NCBI GenBank assembly: GCA_025356085.1
Contig: JANXUV010000044.1
Location: 1-57,203 of the forward strand
Length of the DNA: 57,203 nucleotides
Reading direction: 5' to 3'
Source of the DNA: Betaproteobacteria bacterium
GTDB taxonomy: Bacteria; Pseudomonadota; Gammaproteobacteria; Burkholderiales; SG8-39
Within the stretch, counting starts at the first letter, position 1. Every line of letters begins with the position of its first letter. The position numbers were made by a program, and so were the translations under genes. The notes beneath the pieces were generated by a model. That model ran no database searches, was not told the DNA's origin, and saw nothing but the letters and a program-made list of their open reading frames with translations. Positions 16,464 to 26,059 of the stretch are shown one piece after another.

Positions 16464-17435
16464 ATGGGCCCGAAAAACATTGCTGTATTGACCGCCGGTG
16501 GGGATGCGCCCGGCATGAATGCGGCCGTGCGCGCGGTAGTGCGTACGGCGCTGGCGCTCGGCATGCGTGCGCACGGCATCCGGCGCGCCTACGAAGGCCT
16601 GGTGCAGGGCGACATCTGCGATCTGGGTGCGCGCGACGTCGGCGGCATCATTCAGCGCGGCGGCACCATCCTGAAGACGGCGCGCTTCAAGGATTTCGCC
16701 AAGGCGGATACGCAGCAGGCGGCGCTGCAGCAATTGAGGGCGCGAGGTATCGACGCGTTGGTGGCGATCGGCGGCGACGGCACCATGCGCGGCGCGCTCG
16801 CGCTGCACCGGCTCGGCTTCCCGGTGATGGGCGTCCCGGCCTCGATCGACAACGACGTCTACGGCACCGACATCTCGATCGGCGTCGATACCGCGCTGAA
16901 CACAATCCTGGATGCGATCGACAAGTTGCGCGACACTGCTTCGTCGCACCAGCGCGCCTTCATCGTCGAGACCATGGGCCGCAACTGCGGGCACCTCGCG
17001 CTCATGTCCGGCATCATCAGCGGCGCGGAGATGACGCTGATCCCGGAGCAGGACGTGCCGCCGGAGGAGGTCGCCGCGACGGTTCGCGAGGCCTACGCGC
17101 GCGGCAAGACCCACGCCATCGTGGTGGTATCGGAGGGCGCGAAGTATCCCGCCATCGCACTCAAGGAGAAGCTGAACGCGATGAATCTGGGCGTGGACCT
17201 TCGCGTCACCGTCCTGGGGCACGTGCAGCGCGGCGGCAGCCCGAGCGCCTGGGACCGCCTGCTCGCGGCGCGCCTCGGCGTGAGCGCGGTGGAACGCCTG
17301 GCGAAGGGCGAAAGCGGCGTAATGGTCGGGCTGCAGGCCCGCGACGTGCTGACCGTGCCGATGGAAGAAGCCGGCTCGCGGCAGCGCCAGCCCGATATGG
17401 AGTACTACCGGATGGCGAGGATGCTCGCGAAGTAG
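16464..17435 (+). CDS. pfkA: 6-phosphofructokinase
   Basis: About 323 residues of the PfkA family, phosphorylating fructose 6-phosphate in glycolysis. The GGDGT motif (ATP type; pyrophosphate enzymes have GGDDT) and PASIDNDVYGTD catalytic loop are present, with a METMGRNCGHLA-type segment for substrate. I chose the ATG at 16464, just before Gly-Pro-Lys-Asn-Ile-Ala-Val-Leu-Thr-Ala-Gly-Gly-Asp. Alternatives are ATG 16452 and GTG 16443, none with a strong ribosome binding site. It follows the HiPIP operon by about 85 bp and faces the Fe-S oxidoreductase gene. Confidence 0.9.
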   Translation: MGPKNIAVLTAGGDAPGMNAAVRAVVRTALALGMRAHGIRRAYEGLVQGDICDLGARDVGGIIQRGGTILKTARFKDFAKADTQQAALQQLRARGIDALVAIGGDGTMRGALALHRLGFPVMGVPASIDNDVYGTDISIGVDTALNTILDAIDKLRDTASSHQRAFIVETMGRNCGHLALMSGIISGAEMTLIPEQDVPPEEVAATVREAYARGKTHAIVVVSEGAKYPAIALKEKLNAMNLGVDLRVTVLGHVQRGGSPSAWDRLLAARLGVSAVERLAKGESGVMVGLQARDVLTVPMEEAGSRQRQPDMEYYRMARMLAK

Positions 17436-17535
17436 ATCTAGTGGTGGTACACGGGTATCGCGGCGCTGAAGTCGATTTTCGTGGGCGCGAAGAACGGCGA
17501 CGAAGCGAAAATCAGGGCCAGCTTTCACCGCGGCA

Positions 17536-17725
17536 TCAACTCGACCTCGAAGAGCCTCGCACCAGTGCGCCCGATGCGCGCTTTCGCCCAACGGCGATGC
17601 GGCGCGTGAGGAACGGATTTGCGTGCATCATCAGCACCAGGCCGCCGCGCTGACGCGCCAGCGCTTCAGCCTCGTCCAGCCAGGCGAACACCGCCTGCAT
17701 GCGCTCGCCGTGCTCGGCGAGGAGA
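17536..17725 (-). pseudogene. Probable metallophosphoesterase-like gene remnant
   Basis: The 290-base stretch between pfkA and the Fe-S oxidoreductase has no intact gene. On the minus strand, about 60 codons read Ala-Glu-His-Gly-Glu-Arg-Met...Val-Phe-Ala-Trp-Leu-Asp-Glu-Ala, then Gly-Leu-Val-Leu-Met-Met-His-Ala-Asn-Pro-Phe. This recalls a segment of calcineurin-like phosphoesterases. No start, N-terminal metal motifs or full C-terminus are present. On the plus strand 17442-17560 a short open frame also looks coding-like but I cannot assign it. The region is probably decayed. Confidence 0.35.
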
Positions 17726-19054
17726 TTAGATGCCGTAAGCCTTGCGCAGCAGCGAGAGCGGGTGGGCCTTCTCGGCCTGCTTCTTCTCGTCGCCCATGCC
17801 CTGCATGAGGTGGCGGCCGGCGATCGGGCAGTCGGAGCTGACGTAATCGGGTTCGGCGGCGGCAAGCTGGCGGAACACCGGCCGGCCGATCTTCATCGAG
17901 TTGTCGAAGTATTCCTTCTTCACGCCCCAGGTGCCGTCGTGGCCGGCGCAGCGCTCCACCGTCGTCACCGCCGTGTTCGGGATCATCTCCAGCATCTCGC
18001 GCGTTTTCTGGCCAACGTTCTGCACCCGCGAATGGCAGGGAATGTGGTACGCGACCTTGCCGAGCCCGTTCTTGAAGTCCTTCTTCAGCAGCCCGTCCTT
18101 CGAGCGCAGCACGAAATACTCGAAAGGATCGAACATGGCGTCCTTCGTCGCTTGGACGTCGTCGTCGTCCGGAAACATCAGCGGCAGCTCCTGCTTGAAC
18201 ATCAGCGTGCAGGAGGGAATCGGCGTGAGGATGGCATAGCCCTCGCGGGCAAGTCGTGCCATTGCCGGGATATTTTTTTCTTTCAGGGAACGCACGGAAT
18301 CCAAATCACCCAGTTCCAGCTTCGGCATGCCGCAGCAGGCCTCCTTCTCGACCAGCACATAGGGAATCTCGTTGTGCGCGAGAACCGCCAGCAAGTCGTG
18401 GCCCATGCCTGGCTCGTTGTAGTTGACGTAGCAGGTGGAAAAAACAGCGACCTTGCCTGGGGTGTTTTTCCCGTCTTTGACTTGTGATGCAGAGCTCTTC
18501 TGGAAAGAAGAACGAAAAACGCTGCTGGCATACTCAGGAAGCTCACGTTCCCTGTGGACGCCGAGCGTGTTTTCCAGGACACCGCGGAAAGCCTTGTTCC
18601 TGTTCAGCGCATTCACGGTCTGCACCACCACCGGGATGGTATTCAGCTTGCCCATCGCGTCCGTCGAGGACAGCAACCGGTCGCGGAAAGATGCGCCACT
18701 CTTCTTGAACCTGATGGCCTTGGCGCGCAGCATCAGATGCGGGAAATCCACGTTCCAGGGATGCGGCGGCACATAGGGGCACTTGGTCATGTAGCAGGTG
18801 TCGCACAGGTAGCACTGGTCGACGACTTTCCAGTAGTCCTGTTTGTCGACGCCGTCGATTTCCAGCGTCTTCGATGCGTCCACCAGGTCGAACAGTGTCG
18901 GGAAGGCGGTGCAAAGGTTTACGCAGCGGCGGCAGCCGTGGCAGATGTCGAACACCCGCTCCATTTCGGCGTACGCGGCACCTTCGTCGTAGAAAGCGTC
19001 GTTCTTCCAGTCGAGCGGGTGCCGGGTGGGGGCCTCGAGGTTGCCTTCGCGCAT
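17726..19054 (-). CDS. GlpC/heterodisulfide-reductase-like Fe-S oxidoreductase
   Basis: A 442-residue protein with two N-terminal [4Fe-4S] motifs, CHGCRRCVNLC and CYLCDTCYMTKCP, and two C-terminal CCG (cysteine-rich) domains with ACCGMPKLE and CHSRVQNVG/CAGHDGTWG. This organisation is shared by GlpC, the glycolate oxidase iron-sulfur subunit and HdrD-like proteins, which pass electrons between a dehydrogenase and membrane quinones. No dehydrogenase partner lies beside it, so the donor is unknown. Patches at about 18268-18310 and 18428-18530 use A/T-rich codons. Confidence 0.85.
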   Translation of the reverse strand: MREGNLEAPTRHPLDWKNDAFYDEGAAYAEMERVFDICHGCRRCVNLCTAFPTLFDLVDASKTLEIDGVDKQDYWKVVDQCYLCDTCYMTKCPYVPPHPWNVDFPHLMLRAKAIRFKKSGASFRDRLLSSTDAMGKLNTIPVVVQTVNALNRNKAFRGVLENTLGVHRERELPEYASSVFRSSFQKSSASQVKDGKNTPGKVAVFSTCYVNYNEPGMGHDLLAVLAHNEIPYVLVEKEACCGMPKLELGDLDSVRSLKEKNIPAMARLAREGYAILTPIPSCTLMFKQELPLMFPDDDDVQATKDAMFDPFEYFVLRSKDGLLKKDFKNGLGKVAYHIPCHSRVQNVGQKTREMLEMIPNTAVTTVERCAGHDGTWGVKKEYFDNSMKIGRPVFRQLAAAEPDYVSSDCPIAGRHLMQGMGDEKKQAEKAHPLSLLRKAYGI

Positions 19055-19085
19055 CGCCGCAGGTTAAAGCCGGTCCGGCGTTTGA

Positions 19086-19643
19086 TCAATCGAATCTCGC
19101 GATTGGCGGGATAGCCGGGCCCCATAGCTTGCGGGCCACCGATATCGTGTCGCCGTCGTGGCCGGTGCGCACGAACCCGAGGTGCGTCACGAGCTCGAGC
19201 ATCTCGCTGTTGGCGGCCGGGATAGTGCCGTCCAGTGCCGCATGGCCGGCCGCCCGGGCGCAGATGCAGAGTTTCTCCAGCAGCGCGTGGCCGAGGCCGT
19301 CCCCCTGCCATGCATCGGCCACTGTCAGCGCGAACTCGGCGCTGCTGCCGCCGGTGTTCGGCGCATAGCGTGCGACACTGATGAATGCGCCGCCTTCTGG
19401 CGCCAGCGCCGCCAGCGCCATCTCGCGGTCGTAGTCGATGTGCGTGAATCGGGCCAGCGGCGGTGGCGGCAGCTATTTCATCTGGTTCAGAAAGCGCTGG
19501 TAACGGGAATGCTGCGACAGCCCGTTTACGAAGCGCGTCACAAGCGCCTCGTCCTCGGGCCTGATCGGCCGCACCGGAACCGTGGTCCCGTCGCGCAGCG
19601 CGAGCGTGCCTGACAGTTCGGACGGATAGGAATGGGGCGCCAT
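19086..19643 (-). pseudogene. GNAT acetyltransferase interrupted by an in-frame amber codon
   Basis: From ATG 19643 one frame encodes a protein-acetyltransferase-type GNAT domain: a Leu-Arg-Asp-Gly-Thr-Thr-Val-Pro-Val-Arg-Pro-Ile start, then Arg-Tyr-Gln-Arg-Phe-Leu-Asn-Gln-Met-Lys. Codon 57 is TAG (19475-19473), after which the same frame continues with Leu-Ala-Arg-Phe-Thr-His-Ile-Asp-Tyr-Asp-Arg-Glu-Met-Ala and the acetyl-CoA-binding Gln-Gly-Asp-Gly-Leu-Gly motif. Relatives usually have Glu at the interrupted site, so one substitution explains the stop. It may be a pseudogene, a sequencing error, or a truncated protein re-initiating at ATG 19421. Confidence 0.75.
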
Positions 19644-19719
19644 GTTGCATTCAATGCGTGCGGCGGCTGCCCTTCTGTACGGCGCCGCGCATACCCGGCG
19701 CTACGAGCGGCTGGTACTA

Positions 19720-20079
19720 CTACTGATTGTCCGCTAGTGCCTCGTCCTGGCTCACCCCATTCGGCCTGGATTCGACGTGGCGGCGGGCATGGTCTTCGAG
19801 CTTGCGCCGTGCGGCGAGAAACGCATCTTGCAGGGCGCGATAGACGTCTTCGTGGTGGTCATGGTTGATGGCGATCTCGTTGCCCGGGACCTTGATGTCC
19901 AGGCGGACGACGAATTCCTTGCCTTGCTGCTTGTGCCGCGACGGGATTTCCACCACAACGCGGCAGCTGACGATGTGCTTGTGATAGCGGTCCAGCTTGT
20001 CGGCCCGCTTACGGATCGCGCTTTCGACGGCGTCGGAATGCGCGATGTTGCGCAGGGTGATCTGCAGAGGAAGCTGCAT
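19720..20079 (-). CDS. Ribosome hibernation-promoting factor (HPF/RaiA family)
   Basis: A 119-residue protein of the HPF/YfiA group, which binds the 30S decoding region and keeps idle ribosomes intact in stationary or energy-starved cells. Features are the opening Pro-Leu-Gln-Ile-Thr-Leu-Arg, a Ser-Ala-Ile-Arg-Lys-Arg-Ala helix-like segment, the VVVEIPSRHKQQGK strand-turn and DVYRALQDAF helix. It is the short form without the dimerisation domain. The gene lies 1 bp downstream of an acidic hypothetical gene in a two-gene unit divergent from ppk2. Confidence 0.82.
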   Translation of the reverse strand: MQLPLQITLRNIAHSDAVESAIRKRADKLDRYHKHIVSCRVVVEIPSRHKQQGKEFVVRLDIKVPGNEIAINHDHHEDVYRALQDAFLAARRKLEDHARRHVESRPNGVSQDEALADNQ

Positions 20080-20080
20080 T

Positions 20081-20374
20081 TCAGTGGTCCTCGGTTCGTG
20101 GAACGGATTCCTCGGCCGGCTGGCCGGTGTCCGGGTCGATCCAGCCTGAGATGCCGATTTCGTCCTCGGCCTCGGCCAGCGTCTCGCCCGGCTCGTAGCC
20201 GGTATCAAATGCGCTGTCGCCGCTCGCCTGCATGTCGGCGGCGGCTTCAGGAAGAGTGGGGAAGGGACCGTATTCGGCGCTGTGGTCCTCGGTATGCCAA
20301 TAGAAGCCGTCTGGCCGCTCGACGATGCGAGAGCGGTCGTCCTTCGGAGTGCCCGCAGGAACGGTGCGACCCAT
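20081..20374 (-). CDS. Small acidic hypothetical protein
   Basis: A 97-residue acidic protein I do not recognise. It has an N-terminal basic patch (Lys-Asp-Asp-Arg-Ser-Arg), a Pro-Asp-Gly-Phe-Tyr-Trp-His segment, and an acidic C-terminus ending [11 protein letters not shown]. There is no signal peptide or membrane helix. Coupling to the hibernation factor (1-bp gap) suggests a role in stress or stationary phase, an inference only. Confidence 0.65.
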   Translation of the reverse strand: MGRTVPAGTPKDDRSRIVERPDGFYWHTEDHSAEYGPFPTLPEAAADMQASGDSAFDTGYEPGETLAEAEDEIGISGWIDPDTGQPAEESVPRTEDH

Positions 20375-20452
20375 GAAATCCAGTGTAGACCTATTGCCGC
20401 GCAGGTGCCAGCTTCCGCGCTGCTTTGCTGCAAGTGCATAATCACAAAGGCA

Positions 20453-21322
20453 ATGAAGATCGATCCCGCCCGTTTTCGCGTCGAACCTGGCCTAAAGGTC
20501 CGGTTAAAAAAATGGCCCACGCGGGTAAAGGCCCTCTACGGCAGCAAGACAGAGTACGAGAAGGCACTCGCGAAGCAGATCGACGACCTGAGCGCGTTGC
20601 AGGGACGGCTTTACGCGGACAATCGCTATGCTCTGCTGCTGATTTTTCAGGCAATGGACGCAGCGGGCAAGGACGGCGTCATCAAGCACGTCATGTCCGG
20701 CGTCAATCCGCAGGGCTGCCAGGTCTTCAGTTTCAAGCACCCGAGCGCTATGGAACTCGACCACGATTTCCTCTGGCGCACCACGCATGCGCTGCCGGAA
20801 CGGGGGCGCATCGGCATCTTCAACCGGTCCTACTATGAGGAAGTGCTGATCGTGCGCGTGAGCCCGGAAATCCTGAGCGCGCAAAACCTGCCGCGCGAGT
20901 CACCGAAGGGGGATGACCTCTGGGAGCAGCGCTACCAGTCGATCACCGGGCTCGAGAGGCATCTGCACCGAAATGGCACGCGGATCATCAAGTTCTTCCT
21001 GCACCTTTCCAAGGAAGAGCAGCGCAAACGCCTGCTCGCGCGGATCGACGATCCGGAAAAGCAATGGAAGTTCGCCGGGGCTGACATCGAGCAGCGCCGC
21101 CACTGGAATCACTATGCGAAGGCCTACGAAGACTGCATCGCGGCGACCAGCACCCGCCACGTGCCCTGGTACGTGGTGCCGGCCGACGACAAGCGCAACG
21201 CACGGCTGATTGTGGCGCAGGTGATCGTGCAAACGCTGAAACGCCTGCACGTGGACTATCCGCGCTCCAATGCCAGGCGCAGGAGCGAGCTGCGCGCCCT
21301 TCGCAAGCAGCTCGTGCGCTGA
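20453..21322 (+). CDS. Polyphosphate kinase 2 (PPK2 family)
   Basis: A 289-residue single-domain PPK2, which phosphorylates nucleotides with inorganic polyphosphate. The P-loop (Ala-Met-Asp-Ala-Ala-Gly-Lys-Asp-Gly) and Walker B/lid region (Asn-Arg-Ser-Tyr-Tyr-Glu-Glu-Val-Leu), plus [15 protein letters not shown], are visible. ATG 20453 is preceded by AAAGG, and the protein begins like relatives. Substrate preference (ADP, AMP or GDP) is not determined. An Fnr box starts 33 bp after the stop but serves ccoI. Confidence 0.88.
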   Translation: MKIDPARFRVEPGLKVRLKKWPTRVKALYGSKTEYEKALAKQIDDLSALQGRLYADNRYALLLIFQAMDAAGKDGVIKHVMSGVNPQGCQVFSFKHPSAMELDHDFLWRTTHALPERGRIGIFNRSYYEEVLIVRVSPEILSAQNLPRESPKGDDLWEQRYQSITGLERHLHRNGTRIIKFFLHLSKEEQRKRLLARIDDPEKQWKFAGADIEQRRHWNHYAKAYEDCIAATSTRHVPWYVVPADDKRNARLIVAQVIVQTLKRLHVDYPRSNARRRSELRALRKQLVR

Positions 21323-21354
21323 GGCCCGCGCAGTAGTTCCGCCCTGCAGTCCAT

Positions 21355-21368
21355 TTGATCTCGGTCAA
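21355..21368 (+). promoter_or_regulatory. Fnr/Dnr box (TTGATctcgGTCAA) of ccoI
   Basis: Matches TTGAY-N4-RTCAA. The centre is 40.5 bp before the ccoI ATG at 21402. No clear -10 is seen at the expected position (about 21390-21396), so spacing is the main support. It lies just after the ppk2 stop. Confidence 0.7.
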
Positions 21369-21401
21369 AATCTGATCCGGCGGCACGGGCGAGGATGCCG
21401 G

Positions 21402-23834
21402 ATGGCGCCGGGGTGCTTCCACTGCGGATTGCCCGTGCTCGAGCATGGGAAATGGCGCACGCCGATACTGGGCGCGCAGCGGGATTTCTGCTGCGCCGGT
21501 TGCGCGGCAGTCGCTTCCACCATCGCGGCCGGTGGCTTCGAAGGCTACTACGCGACACGCTTGGCGCCCGGGGAGAAACCGCGGGATTTCGCGGCTGCCT
21601 CGGTGTACGACGACCCGCAGGCGCAGCGGCAATTCGCAGTCTCGAACGGCCCCAGCGAGTGCGGCGTGACCCTGATCCTGGATGGCATCCGCTGTGCGGC
21701 CTGCCTTTGGTTGAACGAGCAGACGCTGCGCAAGCTTCCGGGGGTGCTGCGTGCCGAGGTCAACTACACGACGCGACGTGCGCAGGTCGCATGGGACCCG
21801 GCACGCGCGCGGCTGTCGGGCATCATCGAGGCCATCCGTGCAATCGGCTACGACGTCTTTCCCTACGACCCGCGGCGCCAGACAGTGCTCGACCGGGATG
21901 CAAGGCGCCAGGCCTTGTGGAGACTGTTTGTCGCCGGCTTCGGCGCGATGCAGGTCATGATGTACGCGTTCCCGGCGTACGTGGACGAGGGCATGGGTAC
22001 GCTGTCGCGCGAGGCGGAAAGCTTGATGCGCTGGGCGAGCCTGCTTCTCACGCTGCCGGTGATGGTTTTCTCCTGCAGCCCGTTCTTTTTCGGCGCCTGG
22101 CAGGAACTGCGCCGCCTGCGTCCCGGCATGGACACGCCGATTGCGCTCGGCATCGGTGCAGGCTTTGCGGCCAGCGCTTGGGCGACCCTCGCCGGTGCCG
22201 GCGCAGTCTATTTCGATTCGATCGCCATGCTGGTGTTTCTGCTCCTCGGCGCGCGTTACCTGGAGCTGGCGGCGCGCCAGCGCGCGGCCCGCTCGCTCGA
22301 CCGGCTGGCCCGCTGGTCGCCTTCGACGGCGTTCCGCTTCGAACAAGGTTCCTTCAGGCGGGTGCAGGCGCATGAACTCGCCAAGGGAGACGAAGTCCTC
22401 GTGCCGGCGGGCGACCGGGTGCCGGCGGACGGCACGGTCGAGCGGGGCTGCTCCATCGTAGACGAGTCGCTTCTCACCGGCGAATCCGTACCGAGCACCA
22501 AGTCGCCTGGCGCTGTGCTCGCCGCCGGCACGCTCAATCTGGAGCAACCGCTGGTGATGCGCGTCGAGCGCGCCGGCGCCGAAACCCGCGCCGCTGCGAT
22601 TGCGCGCCTGGTCGAGCATGCCGCCGCCTCGCGGCCACGCCTGGTGGCGGCCGCCGACCGCCTGGCGCACGCGCTCACCTGGGTTGTGCTCGCAGTGGCG
22701 GCGGTGGCGGGCCTGTATGCGGGCGACGCTTGGGTGGCGATCGCGGTCCTCGTCGCTACCTGTCCCTGCGCGCTTGCGCTGGCCGCGCCGATCGCGCTCA
22801 CCCAGGCCGCGGGGGACCTGCTTGCGCGCGGCGTCGCGCTCACGCGGGCCAGCGCGCTCGAGACGCTGGCCGCGGCCACCGATGTGGTGCTCGACAAGAC
22901 CGGCACGCTGACGCAGGGAAATTTCAGGATCGCGCGCGTGGATCTGCTCGGTCGGGCAGGCGAAAGCGAATGCAGGGCGTTGGCCGCCGGAATGGAGGCC
23001 TCCAGCCGCCATCCGCTTGCGCGAGCATTCGATGGCGGCGAAGCCGCGTCCGTGGCGGAACCCAGAAACGTGCCGGGGCGGGGCATGGAGGCGCGTGCGG
23101 GTGGCCGTCGCGTGCGCATCGGCACCCGGCGCTTTTGTAGCGAGCTGGCGGGTACGGGGACGTGCATCGCAACCATCGACGCGTCGCAAACGCAGGTGTT
23201 CCTCGCCGAAGAGGGCGGCTGGCTGGCGGTCTTTTTCCTCGAAGACACATTGCGGCCCGACGCAGTGGCGCTGGTCGCCGCGTTGCAACGCGCGGGAATT
23301 CAGGTGCATCTGCTGAGCGGCGACCATCCCGCTGCCGTCACTGTCGCCGCCGCGCGCCTCGGCATCGGCGTGTCCGCCGGCGGCGCGCTGCCTCAGGACA
23401 AGTTCGACTATGTCGCCCGACTGCAGGGCAAGGGCCGCATCGTCGCGATGGTCGGCGACGGGCTGAACGACGCGCCGGTGCTGGCGCGCGCAAATGTGTC
23501 GTTTGCCATGGGCGGCGGTGCCGATGTGGCCCAACGACATGCGGATTTCGTCCTGCTGGGAGATTCGCTCGGCGAGTTGCAGGGAACGTTCATGCTGGCG
23601 CGCCGAACCATGCGCATCGTCCGGCAGAACTTTGTCTGGGCGCTCGCTTACAACGCCGTCGCGCTGCCATTCGCGGCCATGGGCTGGATCGGCCCCTGGG
23701 AAGCCGCCGCCGGCATGGCGGCGAGTTCGTTCATCGTGGTGCTGAATGCCCTGCGGGTGTCCCGCGGTGGCGCAAGGGAAGCGTGGAAAGCCTCTCTCTC
23801 CTCATTCCCCTCTCCGTCGCCGTCGTATTCCTGA
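21402..23834 (+). CDS. ccoI: Copper-exporting P1B-type ATPase for cbb3 oxidase assembly
   Basis: An 810-residue P1B ATPase required to supply copper for cbb3 oxidase. The N-terminus has a CFHCG and FCCAGC cysteine region, then an HMA domain with GIRCAAC. Six to eight membrane helices follow, with the CPC metal site in TCPCALALAAP, phosphorylation motif DKTGTLT, HP motif SRHPLARA and hinge GDGLNDAPVL. ATG 21402 is preceded by GCGAGGA. An upstream Fnr box fits low-oxygen induction. Its 3' end overlaps ccoS by 52 bp. Confidence 0.93.
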   Translation: MAPGCFHCGLPVLEHGKWRTPILGAQRDFCCAGCAAVASTIAAGGFEGYYATRLAPGEKPRDFAAASVYDDPQAQRQFAVSNGPSECGVTLILDGIRCAACLWLNEQTLRKLPGVLRAEVNYTTRRAQVAWDPARARLSGIIEAIRAIGYDVFPYDPRRQTVLDRDARRQALWRLFVAGFGAMQVMMYAFPAYVDEGMGTLSREAESLMRWASLLLTLPVMVFSCSPFFFGAWQELRRLRPGMDTPIALGIGAGFAASAWATLAGAGAVYFDSIAMLVFLLLGARYLELAARQRAARSLDRLARWSPSTAFRFEQGSFRRVQAHELAKGDEVLVPAGDRVPADGTVERGCSIVDESLLTGESVPSTKSPGAVLAAGTLNLEQPLVMRVERAGAETRAAAIARLVEHAAASRPRLVAAADRLAHALTWVVLAVAAVAGLYAGDAWVAIAVLVATCPCALALAAPIALTQAAGDLLARGVALTRASALETLAAATDVVLDKTGTLTQGNFRIARVDLLGRAGESECRALAAGMEASSRHPLARAFDGGEAASVAEPRNVPGRGMEARAGGRRVRIGTRRFCSELAGTGTCIATIDASQTQVFLAEEGGWLAVFFLEDTLRPDAVALVAALQRAGIQVHLLSGDHPAAVTVAAARLGIGVSAGGALPQDKFDYVARLQGKGRIVAMVGDGLNDAPVLARANVSFAMGGGADVAQRHADFVLLGDSLGELQGTFMLARRTMRIVRQNFVWALAYNAVALPFAAMGWIGPWEAAAGMAASSFIVVLNALRVSRGGAREAWKASLSSFPSPSPSYS

Positions 23835-23923
23835 TCGGCTGGGTGTTCTGGCGCGCCCTGCAGGGTGGCCAGTTCGACGACCTCGATCGCCCCGGCCTGG
23901 ATGTCCTCTCCGACGACGAATGA
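23783..23923 (+). CDS. ccoS: cbb3 oxidase maturation protein CcoS
   Basis: A 46-residue single-helix membrane protein starting at GTG 23783 behind AAGGGA, inside the 3' end of ccoI. It has an N-terminal helix (about 5-24), a [13 protein letters not shown] motif and acidic tail, the CcoS signature. CcoS is needed for insertion of cofactors into the catalytic subunit. Position between ccoI and ccoN confirms the call. Confidence 0.9.
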   Translation: MESLSLLIPLSVAVVFLIGWVFWRALQGGQFDDLDRPGLDVLSDDE

Positions 23924-23927
23924 TTGT

Positions 23928-23968
23928 TTGACGCAGGTCAAACCCGGCTATTTCCCGGCCGCTAGCAT
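23928..23968 (+). promoter_or_regulatory. Class II Fnr promoter of ccoNOQP
   Basis: TTGACgcagGTCAA (23928-23941) is followed by a -10-like TAGCAT at 23963-23968, 31 bp centre to centre. This predicts transcription from about 23976 and a 21-base leader containing AGGGAG ahead of the ccoN ATG at 23997. It is a model leadered class II Fnr promoter. Confidence 0.78.
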
Positions 23969-23996
23969 GGGTTGGTCTTCCAGGGAGCGCGGGCGG

Positions 23997-25421
23997 ATGC
24001 AAAATTCGGAAAATTCCTACAACTACACGGTGGTCCGGCAGTTCGCGGTCGCGACCGTCGTCTGGGGCGTGGTTGGAATGCTGGTGGGTGTGATCATCGC
24101 TGCGCAGCTGCTGTGGCCCGAGCTCAATTTCGACATTCCCTGGCTGTCCTACGGCCGGTTGCGCCCCCTGCATACCAACGCGGTGATCTTCGCCTTCGGC
24201 GGCTGCGCGCTGTTCGCCACCTCCTACTACGTCGTGCAGCGCACCTCGCATGCGCGGCTGTTCTCAGACGGCCTGGCCGCGTTCACCTTCTGGGGCTGGC
24301 AGGCGGTGATCGTGCTCGCGGCGATCACGCTGCCGATGGGCTACACGCAAGGCAAGGAATACGCCGAACTCGAATGGCCGATCGACGTCCTGATCACGCT
24401 GGTCTGGGTGTCCTACGCCGTGGTCTTTTTCGGGACGCTGTTCAAAAGGAAGATCCAGCACATTTACGTCGCCAACTGGTTTTTCGGCGCCTTCATCCTG
24501 ACGGTCGCGATCCTGCATCTGGTGAACAGCGCGGTGGTGCCGGTGAGCTTCTGGAAGTCGTATTCCGTGTACGCCGGCGCGCAGGACGCGATGGTGCAAT
24601 GGTGGTACGGCCACAACGCGGTCGGCTTCTTCCTGACCGCGGGCTTCCTCGGGATGATGTACTACTTCATTCCCAAGCAGGCCAACCGCCCGGTTTATTC
24701 CTACCGCCTGTCGGTGGTGCATTTCTGGGCGCTGATCTTCACCTACATGTGGGCGGGCCCGCACCACCTGCATTACACCGCGCTGCCGGAGTGGGCGCAG
24801 TCGCTCGGCATGGTGTTCTCGCTGATCCTGCTCGCGCCTTCCTGGGGCGGCATGATCAACGGCATCATGACGTTGTCGGGCGCGTGGCACAAACTGCGCG
24901 AAGACCCGATCCTCAAGTTCCTCATCGTCTCGCTGTCCTTCTACGGCATGTCGACCTTCGAGGGTCCGATGATGTCGATCAAGACGGTGAATGCGCTCTC
25001 GCACTACACCGACTGGACGGTGGGCCACGTCCACAGCGGCGCGCTCGGCTGGGTGGGCCTGGTCACTTTCGGCTCGATCTACTTCCTGATCCCGAAGCTG
25101 TTCGGACGCAAGGAAATGTGGAGCGTGCCGCTGATCAACCTGCATTTCTGGATCGCTACGGTCGGCATCGTGCTCTACATCGCAGCGATGTGGATCGCCG
25201 GCGTGATGCAGGGCCTGATGTGGCGCGCGGTAGGTGCCGACGGCTCGCTTACATACACCTTCGTCGAAAGCGTGAAGGCGACCTATCCGTTCTATGCGAT
25301 CCGGCTGCTCGGCGGTCTGCTCTACTTCGCCGGCATGCTGATCATGGCCTACAACGTCGCCAGGACGGTGATGGAGGGCAAGACCTTCGAGGCCGCCATT
25401 CCGGCGCCCGTGCACGCCTGA
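23997..25421 (+). CDS. ccoN: cbb3-type cytochrome c oxidase subunit I
   Basis: The 474-residue catalytic subunit of the high-affinity oxidase, with about 12 membrane helices binding haem b, b3 and CuB. Histidine ligands are visible in [34 protein letters not shown] and the [18 protein letters not shown] region. ATG 23997 is preceded by AGGGAG. The gene begins the ccoNOQP set after an Fnr box. ATGs further upstream are in frame but lie closer to or before the predicted transcription start. Confidence 0.96.
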   Translation: MQNSENSYNYTVVRQFAVATVVWGVVGMLVGVIIAAQLLWPELNFDIPWLSYGRLRPLHTNAVIFAFGGCALFATSYYVVQRTSHARLFSDGLAAFTFWGWQAVIVLAAITLPMGYTQGKEYAELEWPIDVLITLVWVSYAVVFFGTLFKRKIQHIYVANWFFGAFILTVAILHLVNSAVVPVSFWKSYSVYAGAQDAMVQWWYGHNAVGFFLTAGFLGMMYYFIPKQANRPVYSYRLSVVHFWALIFTYMWAGPHHLHYTALPEWAQSLGMVFSLILLAPSWGGMINGIMTLSGAWHKLREDPILKFLIVSLSFYGMSTFEGPMMSIKTVNALSHYTDWTVGHVHSGALGWVGLVTFGSIYFLIPKLFGRKEMWSVPLINLHFWIATVGIVLYIAAMWIAGVMQGLMWRAVGADGSLTYTFVESVKATYPFYAIRLLGGLLYFAGMLIMAYNVARTVMEGKTFEAAIPAPVHA

Positions 25422-25434
25422 CCTTTCCATCAAC

Positions 25435-26058
25435 ATGCCCGCGAAACTCAGCCACGATCTCATCGAACGGACCCCGACGCTGCTCATCGTCCTCGTCATC
25501 CTGACGGTGGCGGTCGGCGGCCTGGTCGAGATTATTCCGCTCTCGTTCATGAAGACGGTGACCGAGCCGGTGGCCGGCCTGAAGCCCTATACGGCGCTGC
25601 AGCTCACGGGGCGCGACATCTACGTGCGCGAGGGTTGCTACAACTGCCACTCGCAGATGATCCGGCCGTTCCGTGCCGAAGTGGAGCGCTACGGCCACTA
25701 CTCGACCGCGGGCGAGTTCGTTTACGACCATCCCTTCCAGTGGGGATCCAAGCGCACCGGCCCGGATCTGCACCGCGTCGGCGGACGCTATTCGGACGAG
25801 TGGCACCGCATCCACCTCGCCAACCCGCGCGAGGTGGTGCCCGAGTCCAACATGCCTGGCTACCCATGGATGGCGAAGGTGCCGGCGAACGCGGCCGACA
25901 TCGAAGCGAAGATGCGTGCCCTACGGCTTGTCGGAGTGCCCTATGCGGACGAGGAAATCAAGGGCGCACCGGCGGAACTACAGGGCAAGAGCGAAATGGA
26001 CGCGCTGATTTCCTACCTGCAGGTGCTCGGCACCGCGCTGAAGAACAAGGCGAACTGA
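25435..26058 (+). CDS. ccoO: cbb3 oxidase monohaem cytochrome c subunit II
   Basis: A 207-residue subunit with one N-terminal membrane helix (about 15-38) and a periplasmic c-type domain with haem motif Cys-Tyr-Asn-Cys-His. The [17 protein letters not shown] region and SNMPGYPWM, holding the axial methionine, are characteristic of CcoO. It passes electrons from CcoP to CcoN. It sits 13 bp after ccoN. Confidence 0.96.
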   Translation: MPAKLSHDLIERTPTLLIVLVILTVAVGGLVEIIPLSFMKTVTEPVAGLKPYTALQLTGRDIYVREGCYNCHSQMIRPFRAEVERYGHYSTAGEFVYDHPFQWGSKRTGPDLHRVGGRYSDEWHRIHLANPREVVPESNMPGYPWMAKVPANAADIEAKMRALRLVGVPYADEEIKGAPAELQGKSEMDALISYLQVLGTALKNKAN

Positions 26059-26059
26059 C

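Noticed and set aside
16464-17435. Pyrophosphate-dependent phosphofructokinase
   Set aside because: The diagnostic position reads GGDGT, as in ATP-dependent enzymes, not GGDDT.
20988-23540. 850-codon open frame on the minus strand opposite ppk2 and ccoI
   Set aside because: It is antisense to well-motifed genes, has His/Arg/Gln-rich composition and no recognisable domain; long antisense frames are common in GC-rich codon-biased DNA.
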